Made by a program: the position numbers and the translations under genes. The notes beneath the pieces were generated by a model. It was not told where the DNA came from, searched no databases, and was given only the letters and a program-made list of their open reading frames with translations. DNA of 64,000 nt from Rheinheimera riviphila (GTDB lineage Bacteria; Pseudomonadota; Gammaproteobacteria; Enterobacterales; Alteromonadaceae). This document shows positions 25,767 to 35,304 of the stretch, piece after piece (the first letter of the stretch is position 1; the number at the start of each line of letters is the position of its first letter). The DNA is taken from positions 103,683 to 167,682 of the forward strand of contig NZ_SACS01000009.1 of assembly GCF_004005945.1 (NCBI RefSeq), given 5' to 3'.

Positions 25767-27875
25767 TTAATGGACAAAACTCTGGTTTTCAAGGGTGGTG
25801 GCAAACTGTACCAGCTGCGGAATATCCAGGATCAACCCGACATTGCCCGAGCCCAGAATGGTATAGCCACCAATACCGCGTAACGATCGGAACAACGTAT
25901 TCAGGGGTTTAATCACCGCCTGCAGTTCGCCGTGCAGATGGTCAACCACCAGTCCAGCGCGATGTTTGCCGTATTGCACCACCACAATATTTTCCCGGTT
26001 TTGTGGTGGCCCCGCCAATTCGAACAGTTGACGCAGCCGGATAAACGGCAGCACTTCGCCCCGTAAATCAAGGTAGTTGCGTTCGTTGTCCTGTTGCGAC
26101 ATTTGAAACTCAATACATTCCTGTACCATATTCAGCGGCAGCACCAGATGGGTACCGGCAACGCTGACCAAAAAGCCGTCGATGATGGCCAGCGTCAGCG
26201 GTAAGCGGATGCGAAACACCGTGCCCTGATCCGGCACCGAGCTGATTTGGATTTGGCCGCGCAGCTCTTCAATATTCCGTTTCACCACATCCATGCCGAC
26301 ACCGCGGCCGGATAGATTGGTCACCGCTGCTGCGGTAGAAAATCCGGGGGCAAAAATCAGTTTATAAATATCTTCTTCGGCCAGTTCCTGATCGGCGCTG
26401 ATGATGTTTTTCTCGATCGCCTTGGCGCGAATACGTTCGATATTCAGCCCGGCACCGTCATCAGCAATTTCAATCACCACCGAGCCAGCTTCGTGACAAG
26501 CGCTCAATTTCAGCTGGCCTTGTGCCGGTTTGCCTTTGTAAAGCCGCAGCTCTTTACTCTCGATGCCATGGTCTAAGGCGTTGCGAACGATATGCATCAA
26601 CGGATCGGATAATTTCTCGACCATGCTTTTATCAAGCTCGGTATCGGCGCCTTCTACCGTCAACTCGATATCTTTGCCCAGCTCCTTTGAAACATCACGG
26701 ACAATACGGCGCAATCTGCTGAACGATTCGCCCACCTGTACCATGCGTAAACCCAGCGCGCCATCGCGAATTTGCTCCAGCAAACCGGTCAACACACTAA
26801 ACGATTCTTTGAGTTTTTCGTTGGCAATTTCCTGTACCAGCACGTCAATGCCAGCACCGGCAGTGACCAGCTCGCCGACCAGATTAATCAGTTCGTCGAG
26901 TTTGCGCGCTTCAACTTTGAGAAACTGAAAGTCAGCCGGTCTTTTATGCTCAGTGGCTTTTTGCTTATCCAGAGCGACGGCCACCATCTCCGAACTGACA
27001 GCACCTTGATCAACCAGCACCTGACCTAAAGCCTGGTTATTGTCATGCTCTTTTTGTGAGCTAAGAGCACTTTGCAGCTCGCGCTCCGTCACAGCCCCGG
27101 CATTCACCAGTAAAGTGCCAAGTTTTTCATCAACCGTTGGCAATGCTGCAAGGCTGGCCTTGACCTGTTGCGGCGGTGATATCTGAACCTTGCTGCTGTC
27201 CTGCACAAACTCAAACACATCGGCAATTTGTTGTTTGCTGGCGGTACTGGCAAGTTCAAATTTTAGCTGCAAATAGCAGGATTCTGGATCAAAAGCCGCA
27301 GGCGCTGGCCAGTGTGGCAGCAACCGAACCTGCTGTAATTCACCAAGACTTTGCAAATAATGCAATTGCGACAAGGGGTCCATGCCATCGCGAAACACAT
27401 CTTCGCCATAATGCACGTCCAGTTGCCAGTGTTCGGTATCGGTTAACACCGCCGTTGGTGCGGCGGCAACCACTGGGGCGGGGTCGAGATAAAGATGTAA
27501 CTGCTTGATTAAGGCGGTGCCGGTGACTAAATCAATACCGCTACTTTCATCTTCCAACTGACGGATTAAACTGGCGGTGTGATCCTGGCATTGCAGCATC
27601 AGGTTGATCAAGTCACCATCCAGCGCGAGCTGACCGGAGCGCACTTTGTCCAGCACACTTTCGACGTTATGGGTAAAAGCGACAATATGGTCAAAGCCAA
27701 ACAGACCGGCAGAGCCTTTAATGGTATGTGCTGCGCGGAAAATAGCATCAATATGCTGGGCTGATGTGGCATCACCGGCTTCAATTTCCAGCAGAAAACG
27801 CTCCATATCGGCCAGAAGGCTATTCGCTTCGTCGATAAACAAACTGCGGGCCTGCGTCATGTCCATGTCAGTCAT
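25767..27875 (-). CDS. cheA: CheA histidine kinase with an MshEN-like tandem repeat
   Basis: A 702-residue array kinase. P1 (1-125) carries the phosphorylated His50 in AAHTIKGSAGLFGF. At about 150-230 is a domain opening WQLDVHYGEDVFRDGMDPL, which I take as the P2-like regulatory region. Residues 251-305 hold two 24-residue repeats, KLGTLLVNAG... and ALGQVLVDQG..., of the RLGxxLVxxG...L..AL..Q type found in MshEN domains. P3 dimerisation (about 310-385), P4 ATPase with HIVRNALDHG, DDGAGLN and GRGVGMD, and a CheW-like P5 complete it. Its start overlaps the STAS gene by 8 bp (other in-frame ATGs at 27866 and 27860). The MshEN-like insertion is unusual for CheA. Confidence 0.95.
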   Translation of the reverse strand: MTDMDMTQARSLFIDEANSLLADMERFLLEIEAGDATSAQHIDAIFRAAHTIKGSAGLFGFDHIVAFTHNVESVLDKVRSGQLALDGDLINLMLQCQDHTASLIRQLEDESSGIDLVTGTALIKQLHLYLDPAPVVAAAPTAVLTDTEHWQLDVHYGEDVFRDGMDPLSQLHYLQSLGELQQVRLLPHWPAPAAFDPESCYLQLKFELASTASKQQIADVFEFVQDSSKVQISPPQQVKASLAALPTVDEKLGTLLVNAGAVTERELQSALSSQKEHDNNQALGQVLVDQGAVSSEMVAVALDKQKATEHKRPADFQFLKVEARKLDELINLVGELVTAGAGIDVLVQEIANEKLKESFSVLTGLLEQIRDGALGLRMVQVGESFSRLRRIVRDVSKELGKDIELTVEGADTELDKSMVEKLSDPLMHIVRNALDHGIESKELRLYKGKPAQGQLKLSACHEAGSVVIEIADDGAGLNIERIRAKAIEKNIISADQELAEEDIYKLIFAPGFSTAAAVTNLSGRGVGMDVVKRNIEELRGQIQISSVPDQGTVFRIRLPLTLAIIDGFLVSVAGTHLVLPLNMVQECIEFQMSQQDNERNYLDLRGEVLPFIRLRQLFELAGPPQNRENIVVVQYGKHRAGLVVDHLHGELQAVIKPLNTLFRSLRGIGGYTILGSGNVGLILDIPQLVQFATTLENQSFVH

Positions 27876-28182
27876 CCTGCGAAGTAAAATGGGTCGGCCA
27901 CTGCACGGCGTACAGGTCGCTTACCCGGCTAAACTGCGGATTATCGCCAGCCGAAATAACCGCCTGCGCTGGTGCGCGGACTTGCGCCAGCGTCCATAAC
28001 AACAGTTGTAAACCGGCTGAATCCAGGTCCTGCAAAGCAGTGACATCCAGGATCAACCGGTCTGGTGCTTTAGCCAAACCAGCCTGCAGGATGCTATGCG
28101 CTTCCCGCACATTAAAAATGGTCAGTTCGGTGTCAAACTCGGCGATGACGAAGTCGGCTTTTTGCGTCATAGTCAACGGCAT
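27868..28182 (-). CDS. STAS-domain protein (anti-sigma-antagonist type)
   Basis: A 104-residue single STAS domain. The phosphorylatable serine of the family is kept (Ser55, in DLDSAGLQLLL), preceded by the strand RLILDVTALQDL. STAS proteins act as phosphorylation-switched protein partners, for example SpoIIAA or CheA-linked scaffolds. The gene overlaps cheA by 8 bp and starts 10 bp after cheY, behind GGAGG, so translation is coupled. No SpoIIAB-like kinase or sigma factor is present here; its partner may be the CheA array itself. Role uncertain. Confidence 0.88.
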   Translation of the reverse strand: MPLTMTQKADFVIAEFDTELTIFNVREAHSILQAGLAKAPDRLILDVTALQDLDSAGLQLLLWTLAQVRAPAQAVISAGDNPQFSRVSDLYAVQWPTHFTSQDD

Positions 28183-28192
28183 TTCAACCTCC

Positions 28193-28558
28193 TCAGGGCA
28201 GGATCAATTTATTGACCGCGGCCAGCATTTGCTCTGGTTTAAATGGCTTGACCACCCAGGCTTTAGCACCGGCGGCTTTGCCTTCTTCTTTCATTTGATC
28301 TGAGCCTTCAGTGGTCAGCATAATCACTGGTGTAAACCGATAAGCGGGCATGGCTTTAACTGCCTTGAGCATGGTAATGCCATCCATATTCGGCATATTG
28401 ACATCGGAAATAATCAGATTTACTTTTTGGCCGGTCAGTTTTGTTAGCGCATCCTTGCCATCACAGGCTTCAATCACCGTAAAACCATTGGCCTTTAATG
28501 TCATGCCCACGACCTGGCGAATACTAATGGAGTCGTCGACAATCAGAATTGTTTTCAT
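28193..28558 (-). CDS. cheY: CheY response regulator
   Basis: A 121-residue receiver domain with Asp8-Asp9, acceptor Asp52 (IISDVNMPNMDG), switch Thr in MLTTEGS and Lys in VVKPFKPEQM. It should be phosphorylated by the CheA of the same operon. Its output partner (flagellar motor, pilus or another target) is not shown by the window, since no motility genes are present. It is the second gene of the operon, 12 bp after the MCP-like gene, and GAAGGAAG precedes the start. Confidence 0.94.
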   Translation of the reverse strand: MKTILIVDDSISIRQVVGMTLKANGFTVIEACDGKDALTKLTGQKVNLIISDVNMPNMDGITMLKAVKAMPAYRFTPVIMLTTEGSDQMKEEGKAAGAKAWVVKPFKPEQMLAAVNKLILP

Positions 28559-28570
28559 TGGCTACTTCCT

Positions 28571-29701
28571 TCAGAAAAAAGTCACGTCATCATCGGAACT
28601 GCTGGTTTCACGGCCAGAATGCACTCTGACCTGCTCCAGTGTGGTGTAAGTACTCTCCAGTTGTTTCAGCCACTGTGGCACTGAGATCGGTTGTGGAATT
28701 TGGTCAGCGGCGAGTTGTTGCTGAACATCGGCAGTGGTGTGAACCAGTTTTTGCATATCGGCGATGATATGGCTGGTGATCTGACTGGCGCGATCCTGAA
28801 ACTGCAGATTGACGATCACCTCCGACAGTTGTTGCTGCACGTAACCAAAATGCTCGGTCAATTGGCTGTTGGTATGGGTGATCACCTGCACTGCGCTTTC
28901 ATAATCGGCCATCACGCCGTGGATCGTTTGTTCAGTCTGGGCGATGATTTGTTGTTCATGTTCAACCTGGCCTTCACTATCCTGCACCACTTTGGTCAGC
29001 GCCTGCGTGACATCGGCCACCCGTTCTTTGATCCGACGTCCAGCTTCGCTGCTGCGATTGGACAGCGCCCGGACTTCCGTGGCAACCACCGCAAAGCCAC
29101 GACCACTTTCACCGGCTCTGGCGGCTTCGATAGCCGCATTTAACGCCAGCAAATTGGTCTGGGCGGCAATATCCCCAACTTCAGAGGTCATGCCCTGCAA
29201 AGCTTCGGTGACTTTGGTCAGTTGCTGGATTTCGGTCAGCATCCGCATCCGGTTTTGCTGGGCGTGAACCAGCCGTTCAGTCATCGCCAGTAATTTACCT
29301 TCCGATTGTTTGATCATGCTAATCAGTTCTTGATCACCTGGTTTGTTTTGGCGGGTATCAGCGGATAATAACTGCAACAACTGCTGAAAACGTTGCGACA
29401 AATTCACCACCGCCGTTTCGGTTTGTTGTTTTACCATGTCCGATTGTTTCAACCACAACGGGGTGATTTGACTGATCAGCTGTAAAAAGTTGCCGGCAAA
29501 AGGTCGAAGATCGGGGGCAGGGCGTTCATGGACAATCTCAGCCGCCGCAGCTGCGGGTTTTGGCCATAATAGTAACAACATGCCAAGCCCGGCGATGCTC
29601 ATCGTCAAAGCGCTCAACCAGCCGTTGCTGCTGATCCAGGCCATCACAACTATCAGCACGAATAACAGCAGGGCCAATGGCAGACGGAGATTTTGTGGCA
29701 T
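28571..29701 (-). CDS. MCP-like receptor with two N-terminal helices and no periplasmic sensor
   Basis: A 376-residue protein. Two adjacent hydrophobic segments (about 6-24 and 30-47) form a short membrane anchor without a real external domain. The remainder is cytoplasmic coiled coil with the receptor tip YQTNLL-like sequence [36 protein letters not shown] in outline at about 180-215. HAMP is not apparent. It ends SSDDDVTFF. It is the first gene of the minus-strand chemosensory operon, so it could sense a membrane or cytoplasmic state, or act as a structural receptor. Signal unknown. AGGAAT lies before the ATG. Confidence 0.9.
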   Translation of the reverse strand: MPQNLRLPLALLLFVLIVVMAWISSNGWLSALTMSIAGLGMLLLLWPKPAAAAAEIVHERPAPDLRPFAGNFLQLISQITPLWLKQSDMVKQQTETAVVNLSQRFQQLLQLLSADTRQNKPGDQELISMIKQSEGKLLAMTERLVHAQQNRMRMLTEIQQLTKVTEALQGMTSEVGDIAAQTNLLALNAAIEAARAGESGRGFAVVATEVRALSNRSSEAGRRIKERVADVTQALTKVVQDSEGQVEHEQQIIAQTEQTIHGVMADYESAVQVITHTNSQLTEHFGYVQQQLSEVIVNLQFQDRASQITSHIIADMQKLVHTTADVQQQLAADQIPQPISVPQWLKQLESTYTTLEQVRVHSGRETSSSDDDVTFF

Positions 29702-30034
29702 AGCTATTCCTCAAAAAAAAAGCGCCTGAATTGTCGCCGGACGCCACAACCTGATGAGTGATGGCCAGCAACTGTATTTGTTCCCACATAAGCAATAACC
29801 GCTCCCCGGCTGAAGTCAAGGTAAAGTACAGAAAATAATCAGGATTTTCCGATTACAGCGCGCTGTTGTTATCAGGCTGGGCGTGCTGATTTTGTTAAAT
29901 TTTTACAATTTGACTGTGGCTTTTGCCGTTGAAACTGGCAAAATCGTTCTATATTTTCGAATGTATAATCGGCTTTTTTGCCATATTCTTTTAATCATTT
30001 CGACGGTATGCTGTGTCTCAATAAAGGAGAAATC
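29702..30034. other. 333-bp gap between the chemosensory operon and the cytochrome b561 gene
   Basis: This divergent intergenic region must hold the promoters of both units. On the plus strand, TATATT (29950-29955) and TATAAT (29964-29969) are candidate -10 boxes, and TTGAAA at 29929-29934 is a weak -35 for the former. I see no convincing sigma-28 site and no gene. Confidence 0.5.
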
Positions 30035-30667
30035 ATGCAATCAACTGAAAATTCGTATTCTGCAGTGTCTAAATTATTGCATTGGCTAATGGCTTTAATG
30101 ATTTTTGGGTTGTTTGGCGTTGGCTTCTGGATGGTCGATTTAACCTATTACAGTGCCTGGTACAAAACGGCGCCGCATTATCATAAAAGTGTTGGTATTT
30201 TGTTGGCAGTATTACTGCTGGTGCGACTGGCGGTACTGTTTAAAAAACGCAAACCAGCACCATTGGCATCGCACAGCAAAACTGTGCAACGGGCTTCGAA
30301 ACTTACCCATCGGCTGTTGTATTTATTATTGTTTTTAATAGTGGTGACCGGATATCTGATTTCGACTGCAGATAATCGTGGCATCGAAGTGTTTAACTGG
30401 TTGGTGGTGCCGGGTTTTGGCGAATTCTTCGACCAGCAAGCGGACAGAGCCGGGCTACTGCATCAGTGGCTGGCTTATGGATTGATAGCTTTAGTGGTGC
30501 TGCATGCAATGGGCGCACTGAAGCATCATTTTATTGATAAGGATGCCACGCTCAAGCGGATGTGGTGGTCCAAAACTAACAATGCGCCTGTTTCAAACGA
30601 TATGACAGGTTCTAACAATGTAACTCGCTCTACTGACTCCACTAATTCAACTGAGGAAAATTCATGA
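30035..30667 (+). CDS. Cytochrome b561 (di-heme quinol oxidoreductase-like)
   Basis: A 210-residue inner-membrane protein with four hydrophobic segments. The cytochrome b561 pattern (SKLLHWLMALMIFG with heme His, PHYHKSVGILL, LTHRLLYLLLFLIVVTGY and the late LVVLHAMGALKHHF) supplies the histidines for two b-type hemes. Proteins of this kind can pass electrons between quinol and superoxide or periplasmic partners. AAAGGAG precedes the ATG at 30035. The C-terminal tail is Ser/Thr/Asn-rich and ends in an ATGA overlap with the yceI gene, an arrangement also found in E. coli (yceJ-yceI). Confidence 0.9.
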   Translation: MQSTENSYSAVSKLLHWLMALMIFGLFGVGFWMVDLTYYSAWYKTAPHYHKSVGILLAVLLLVRLAVLFKKRKPAPLASHSKTVQRASKLTHRLLYLLLFLIVVTGYLISTADNRGIEVFNWLVVPGFGEFFDQQADRAGLLHQWLAYGLIALVVLHAMGALKHHFIDKDATLKRMWWSKTNNAPVSNDMTGSNNVTRSTDSTNSTEENS

Positions 30668-31236
30668 AAAAGCTCGTATTAGCAAGTTTATTCACCACGC
30701 TGTTGGCAGCTCCGGCTCTGCATGCTGCTGATTATGTGATCGACACCCAGGGCGCACACGCCTTTGTCCAGTTTAAAGTCAGCCACTTAGGGTATAGCTG
30801 GTTGCATGGCCGTTTTAATACTTTTAGCGGCACTTTCAGCTATGACGACAAAAACCTGGCTGCTTCAAAAATTCAGCTGGATATTGACACCAAAAGTGTT
30901 GATTCTAACCACGCGGAGCGTGACAAGCACTTACGCAGCCCGGATTTTTTAAACGTTGATAAAAACGGCAAAGCCAGTTTTGTTAGCTCGAAAGTCGTGC
31001 CAAAAGACGGTGCCAATTTTGATCTGGTTGGTAATTTCACCTTAAACGGCGTTACCAAAGAAATTACCATCGCCGCTGCTAAAACCGGTGAAGGCAAAGA
31101 TCCATGGGGCGGTTACCGCGCAGGTTTTGAAGGTAAAACCAGTATTAAGCTGTCTGATTACGGCATCAAAAACATTCTTGGCCCAGCATCAGAAACCGTG
31201 CATTTAGACTTAGTGGTTGAAGGTGTACGTAATTAA
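30664..31236 (+). CDS. yceI: YceI-family periplasmic lipid/quinone-binding protein
   Basis: A 190-residue lipocalin-like secreted protein. The signal peptide (MKKLVLASLFTTLLAAPALHA) is followed by YVIDTQGAHAFVQFKVSHLGYSW-type opening, FNVDKNGKASF, the GNFTLNGVTKEITI strand and the ending AGFEGKTSIKLSDYGI, all YceI hallmarks. Relatives bind polyisoprenoids such as ubiquinone-8. It overlaps the cytochrome b561 gene by 4 bp, so the two are translationally coupled; a redox or quinone-carrier pairing is the natural inference. Confidence 0.95.
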   Translation: MKKLVLASLFTTLLAAPALHAADYVIDTQGAHAFVQFKVSHLGYSWLHGRFNTFSGTFSYDDKNLAASKIQLDIDTKSVDSNHAERDKHLRSPDFLNVDKNGKASFVSSKVVPKDGANFDLVGNFTLNGVTKEITIAAAKTGEGKDPWGGYRAGFEGKTSIKLSDYGIKNILGPASETVHLDLVVEGVRN

Positions 31237-31315
31237 TTATTGTTGAATATGGCGCACTACCGCTAACGCGGTGAGTGACGCCCTACGTTTTTTTAACGTA
31301 TAAAAATGACTGAAT

Positions 31316-31345
31316 AAAAAATGCCGCTTTTCTGCGGCATTTTTT
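31316..31345. terminator. Bidirectional intrinsic terminator between yceI and yfaE
   Basis: AAAAAATGCCGC (31316-31327) and GCGGCATTTTTT (31334-31345) make a perfect 12-bp palindrome with a 6-nt loop. It ends both the yceI unit and the nrdAB-yfaE unit. Confidence 0.93.
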
Positions 31346-31357
31346 ATGGTCGATAAT

Positions 31358-31612
31358 TCAAACGAGTTCAATTTCGATATCGCCTACCGGCACACTACAG
31401 CAAGGTAAAAACTCGCCTTTACGCACAAAGGCTAACGGCTCTTGTAGATATCGGATGTCGCCGGAAATTAACTTGCAGCGGCAAGCGCCACAAAAACCAG
31501 CGCGGCAGTGGTAACTGACTTCCAGTTTTTGTTGCTCCAGTGCGTCGAGCAGTGTGGGGCAGCTGCCATCAAACTGCAGGCTGCTGCCATCCGGCAACCC
31601 GACCTTCACCAT
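31358..31612 (-). CDS. yfaE: 2Fe-2S ferredoxin YfaE
   Basis: An 84-residue plant-type ferredoxin with the ligand pattern CRAGFCGACRC and the later Cys of LPCCSVP. In E. coli YfaE reduces the diferric centre of NrdB so that the tyrosyl radical can be regenerated. It begins 3 bp after the nrdB stop codon, so it is certainly co-transcribed and probably translationally coupled; the same nrdA-nrdB-yfaE order is found in E. coli. Confidence 0.95.
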   Translation of the reverse strand: MVKVGLPDGSSLQFDGSCPTLLDALEQQKLEVSYHCRAGFCGACRCKLISGDIRYLQEPLAFVRKGEFLPCCSVPVGDIEIELV

Positions 31613-31615
31613 CAG

Positions 31616-32743
31616 TTACAGGTCGAAATCGCCAAAGTCGCCACCGTCGACTTCGTTATCAATTTGGCCAACCAGATAAGAGCTGATTTCCGATTCCTGC
31701 GGTGCGACCTGGACGTTGTCCGACACCAGCCAGGCATTGATCCATGGGATCGGATTTTGCGTGGTGCTGAAAATAGGTTTCATCCCCAGCGTTTGCATCC
31801 GGATATTGGTAATGTATTCAACGTATTGGCACAAAATATCTTTATTCAGACCGATCATTGAACCGTCTTTAAATAAAAATTCGGCCCAGTCTTTTTCCTG
31901 CTCAGCGGCTTTACGGAATATAGCGTAAGCTTCTTGCTCACATTCTTTGGCAATTTCGCCCATCACCGGATCGTCTTCGCCGTTGGCCAGAATATTCAGC
32001 ATATGCTGGGTGCCGGTTAAATGCAGTGCTTCATCGCGGGCAATTAGCTTGATGATTTTGGCATTACCTTCCATCAGTTCGCGTTCGGCAAAGGCAAAAC
32101 TACAGGCGAAACTGACGTAAAACCGGATGGCTTCCAGCACGTTGACCGACATCAGACAGAGGTACAATTTACGCTTTAAGTCGCGCAGCGTGATGGTGTG
32201 GCTGACGCCATTCACCAGATGGGTACCTTCACCGCACAGGCTATACAGATTGACGGAATTGATTAAATCGTCGTAATAACGGGTAACGTCATCAGCGCGC
32301 TCAACAATTTTTTCGTTCAGCAGAATATCGTCGAACACCTTATGTGGTTCATTGCTGATATTACGCACGATATGGGTGTAGCTGCGGCTGTGAATGGTTT
32401 CGCTGAACGCCCAGGTTTCAATCCAGGTTTCCAGTTCCGGCAAAGAGACTATCGGCAACAGCGCAACGTTCGGTGAACGGCCTTGGACTGAATCGAGCAA
32501 CGTTTGGTATTTTAAGTTGCTGATAAAGATATGCTTTTCGTGCTCTGGTAAACCCTGAAAATCAATCCGATCTTTACTGACATCCACTTCCTCTGGTCGC
32601 CAGAAAAAGCTCAGTTGTTTTTCGATGAGTTTTTCAAAAATGACATATTTTTGCTGATCATAACGGGAAACATTGACCGAATTCCCGAAAAACATCGGCT
32701 CTTTCATTTGATCGTTATTGGTACGATTAAAAGTGGTATACGC
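31616..32743 (-). CDS. nrdB: Ribonucleotide reductase class Ia, beta (radical) subunit
   Basis: A 375-residue NrdB that opens [20 protein letters not shown], almost as in E. coli, so the ATG at 32741-32743 is chosen over a TTG 12 bases upstream. The radical tyrosine lies in [12 protein letters not shown]. The di-iron ligands can be placed in [19 protein letters not shown] and ARDEALHL. The C-terminal tail that docks to NrdA is acidic ([10 protein letters not shown]). The complex makes dNTP precursors under aerobic growth. It follows nrdA after an 85-bp gap that contains a strong hairpin. Confidence 0.97.
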   Translation of the reverse strand, partial: AYTTFNRTNNDQMKEPMFFGNSVNVSRYDQQKYVIFEKLIEKQLSFFWRPEEVDVSKDRIDFQGLPEHEKHIFISNLKYQTLLDSVQGRSPNVALLPIVSLPELETWIETWAFSETIHSRSYTHIVRNISNEPHKVFDDILLNEKIVERADDVTRYYDDLINSVNLYSLCGEGTHLVNGVSHTITLRDLKRKLYLCLMSVNVLEAIRFYVSFACSFAFAERELMEGNAKIIKLIARDEALHLTGTQHMLNILANGEDDPVMGEIAKECEQEAYAIFRKAAEQEKDWAEFLFKDGSMIGLNKDILCQYVEYITNIRMQTLGMKPIFSTTQNPIPWINAWLVSDNVQVAPQESEISSYLVGQIDNEVDGGDFGDFDL

Positions 32744-32794
32744 CATTGAATGCAATCTCTTTCTAATTATTCAGTTCGAACGGATAACAAAGGT

Positions 32795-32823
32795 ACGGTG
32801 CTCTGATAAAAACAGAGCACCGT
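32795..32823 (-). repeat. Hairpin between nrdA and nrdB
   Basis: ACGGTGCTCTG (32795-32805) and CAGAGCACCGT (32813-32823) form a perfect 11-bp stem with a 7-nt loop, 6 bp past the nrdA stop. On the transcribed strand no U-tract follows, so it is not an ordinary terminator. An RNA-processing or 3'-protection role for the nrdA segment is likelier. Confidence 0.7.
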
Positions 32824-32828
32824 CATCA

Positions 32829-35114
32829 TCAGATTTTACAAGCGCCGCCTTCACAGCCTTCGTCAGCCACTTCTGGTTTCATATCTTCCTGGATATCAGA
32901 AGCACCATCGCGGGTGTTATGGTAATACAGGGTTTTGACGCCGAGTTTGTAAGCGGTCAGAATGTCTTTTAACAACATTTTCATCGGCACCCGACCACCT
33001 TCGAATTTGGCTGGATCGTAGTTGGTATTGGCCGAAATGGTCTGATCAACAAACTTCTGCATAATCGCAACCAGCGCAATATAACCGTCGTTATTTGGCA
33101 TATCCCACAGCAGCTCGTACTGGTTTTTCAAGCGGTCATATTCCGGCACCACTTGCTTGAGAATACCGTCTTTACTGGCTTTGACGCTGACATGGCCGCG
33201 TGGTGGCTCAATACCATTGGTGGCGTTGGAGATTTGCGATGACGTCTCTGACGGCATTAACGCCGACAAGGTAGAGTTACGCATACCATGGGTCATCACA
33301 TCTTTACGCAGGGTTTCCCAGTCGTAATGCAGCGGCTCGTTACAGACTTTATCTAAATCTTTTTTGTAGCTGTCGATTGGCATGATGCCTTTTGAATAGG
33401 TGGTCTCGTTAAACAACGGACAAGCACCAAATTCCTGCGCCAGCTTGTTCGATGCTTTCATCAGATAATACTGAATGGCTTCAAAAGTACGGTGGGTCAG
33501 GGCATTGGCTGAACCATCAGAATAACGTACGCCATTTTTCGCCAGATAATAAGCGTAGTTAATCACGCCCACACCTAAAGTCCGACGGCCCATCGAGGCT
33601 GAAAACGCTGCTGCGATTGGGTAGTCCTGGTAACCAAGCAGACTGTCCAGTGCCCGTACGGCGAGTTCCGCTAATTCTTCCAGCTCATCCAGATTGTCAA
33701 TCGCGCCTAAGTTAAAGGCCGATAAGGTACAAAGGGCAATTTCGCCGTTTGGATCGTTGACGTCGTTTAACGGTTTGGTCGGCAGGGCGATTTCCAGGCA
33801 GAGGTTGCTCTGACGGACTGGCGCGACTGCTGGATCAAACGGGCTGTGGGTGTTGCAGTGATCGACGTTTTGCAGGTAGATACGACCAGTGCTGGCGCGT
33901 TCCTGCATAAACAAGGTGAACAGTTCCAGCGCTTTAATCCGTTTTTTACGGATCGCAGGGTCGGCTTCATACTGTACGTAGAGCTGTTCAAATAAATCCT
34001 GATCCTGGAAAAATGCATCATACAAACCAGGCACATCAGAAGGGCTGAATAAAGTGATGAAATCATCTTTAATCAAGCGGGTATACATCAAACGGTTAAA
34101 TTGCACACCGTAATCTAAATGGCGGACGCGGTTTTCTTCCACACCACGGTTGTTCTTCAGTACCAGTAACGATTCAACTTCCAAATGCCACAGTGGGTAG
34201 AATAAGGTTGCAGCCCCACCACGGACGCCGCCTTGTGAGCAGCTTTTCACTGCGGTCTGGAAATGCTTATAAAACGGAATACAACCGGTATGGAAAGCTT
34301 CGCCATTGCGGATTGGGCTACCCAGTGCACGAATACGGCCGGCGTTAATACCAATACCAGCGCGTTGTGACACGTATTTCACGATGGCGCTGGAGGTCGC
34401 GTTGATCGAATCTAAGCTGTCACCACATTCAATGAGTACACAAGAGCTGAACTGACGGGTTGGGGTACGTACGCCTGACATAATAGGCGTAGGCAGTGAA
34501 ATCTTAAATAACGATACCGCATCGTAGAACCGGCGTAAATAGGTTAAGCGGGTGGTTTTTGGATAATTCGCAAACAAACAAGCGGCGACCAGAATATACA
34601 GGAACTGGGCGCTTTCGTAGATCTCGCCGCTCACCCGGTTCTGCACCAGGTACTTGCCTTCAAGCTGTTTCACCGCGGCATAACTGAAGTCCATATCGCG
34701 GTTGTGGTCGATAAAACTGTCGATTTCATTCAGTTCATCAACACTGTAGTCGGCCAGAATATGCGCGTCATAGCGGTGGTCTTCAACCATTTTTACCACG
34801 TGGGCATACAGTTTTGGCGGCTCGAACTGGCCATAGGCTTTTTTGCGTAAATGGAATACGGCAAGACGGGCTGCCATATATTGATAATCAGGGGTTTCTT
34901 TGGAAATTAAGTCAGCAGCAGCTTTGATAATGGTTTCATGAATATCTTCGGTTTTTATACCGTCATAAAACTGGATATGTGAGCGCAGTTCAACCTGAGA
35001 AACTGAGACGTTTTGTAAACCTTCAGCGGCCCAGGTAATGACGCGGTGGATTTTATCCAGATCAAGAGGTTCACGTTCGCCGTCACGTTTGGTCACAAAG
35101 AGTGGTTGATTCAT
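32829..35114 (-). CDS. nrdA: Ribonucleotide reductase class Ia, alpha (catalytic) subunit
   Basis: A 761-residue NrdA, equal in length to E. coli (761). An N-terminal ATP-cone (TKRDGEREPLDLDKIHRV) gives dATP-dependent activity control. Catalytic cysteines are recognisable in FSSCVLIECG, SNLCLEIALPT and ALCTLSAFN, and the redox-active tail CEGGACKI is intact. The start at 35112-35114 (MNQPLFVTKRDG) matches E. coli and is preferred to an in-frame TTG at 35135. Two NrdR-like boxes lie about 220-266 bp upstream, implying repression by the nucleotide-sensing NrdR, whose gene is not in this window. Confidence 0.97.
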   Translation of the reverse strand: MNQPLFVTKRDGEREPLDLDKIHRVITWAAEGLQNVSVSQVELRSHIQFYDGIKTEDIHETIIKAAADLISKETPDYQYMAARLAVFHLRKKAYGQFEPPKLYAHVVKMVEDHRYDAHILADYSVDELNEIDSFIDHNRDMDFSYAAVKQLEGKYLVQNRVSGEIYESAQFLYILVAACLFANYPKTTRLTYLRRFYDAVSLFKISLPTPIMSGVRTPTRQFSSCVLIECGDSLDSINATSSAIVKYVSQRAGIGINAGRIRALGSPIRNGEAFHTGCIPFYKHFQTAVKSCSQGGVRGGAATLFYPLWHLEVESLLVLKNNRGVEENRVRHLDYGVQFNRLMYTRLIKDDFITLFSPSDVPGLYDAFFQDQDLFEQLYVQYEADPAIRKKRIKALELFTLFMQERASTGRIYLQNVDHCNTHSPFDPAVAPVRQSNLCLEIALPTKPLNDVNDPNGEIALCTLSAFNLGAIDNLDELEELAELAVRALDSLLGYQDYPIAAAFSASMGRRTLGVGVINYAYYLAKNGVRYSDGSANALTHRTFEAIQYYLMKASNKLAQEFGACPLFNETTYSKGIMPIDSYKKDLDKVCNEPLHYDWETLRKDVMTHGMRNSTLSALMPSETSSQISNATNGIEPPRGHVSVKASKDGILKQVVPEYDRLKNQYELLWDMPNNDGYIALVAIMQKFVDQTISANTNYDPAKFEGGRVPMKMLLKDILTAYKLGVKTLYYHNTRDGASDIQEDMKPEVADEGCEGGACKI

Positions 35115-35304
35115 TGCTGAAGGATTCCGTTTCAATTGTTGTTATTTATGGTTTTTGCTGCGTGGCAACACCAAATTTTTTGTTGTGTAACTGGCTATAG
35201 AACCGGTTGTTTAAATGCTCGTTGTATTGCTCGTTTTACCACCCTTCATCACCAGCCTTGACGGTGCTTCAAACCAGGCTGCGGCGCCCGTTATTATTGA
35301 CATC

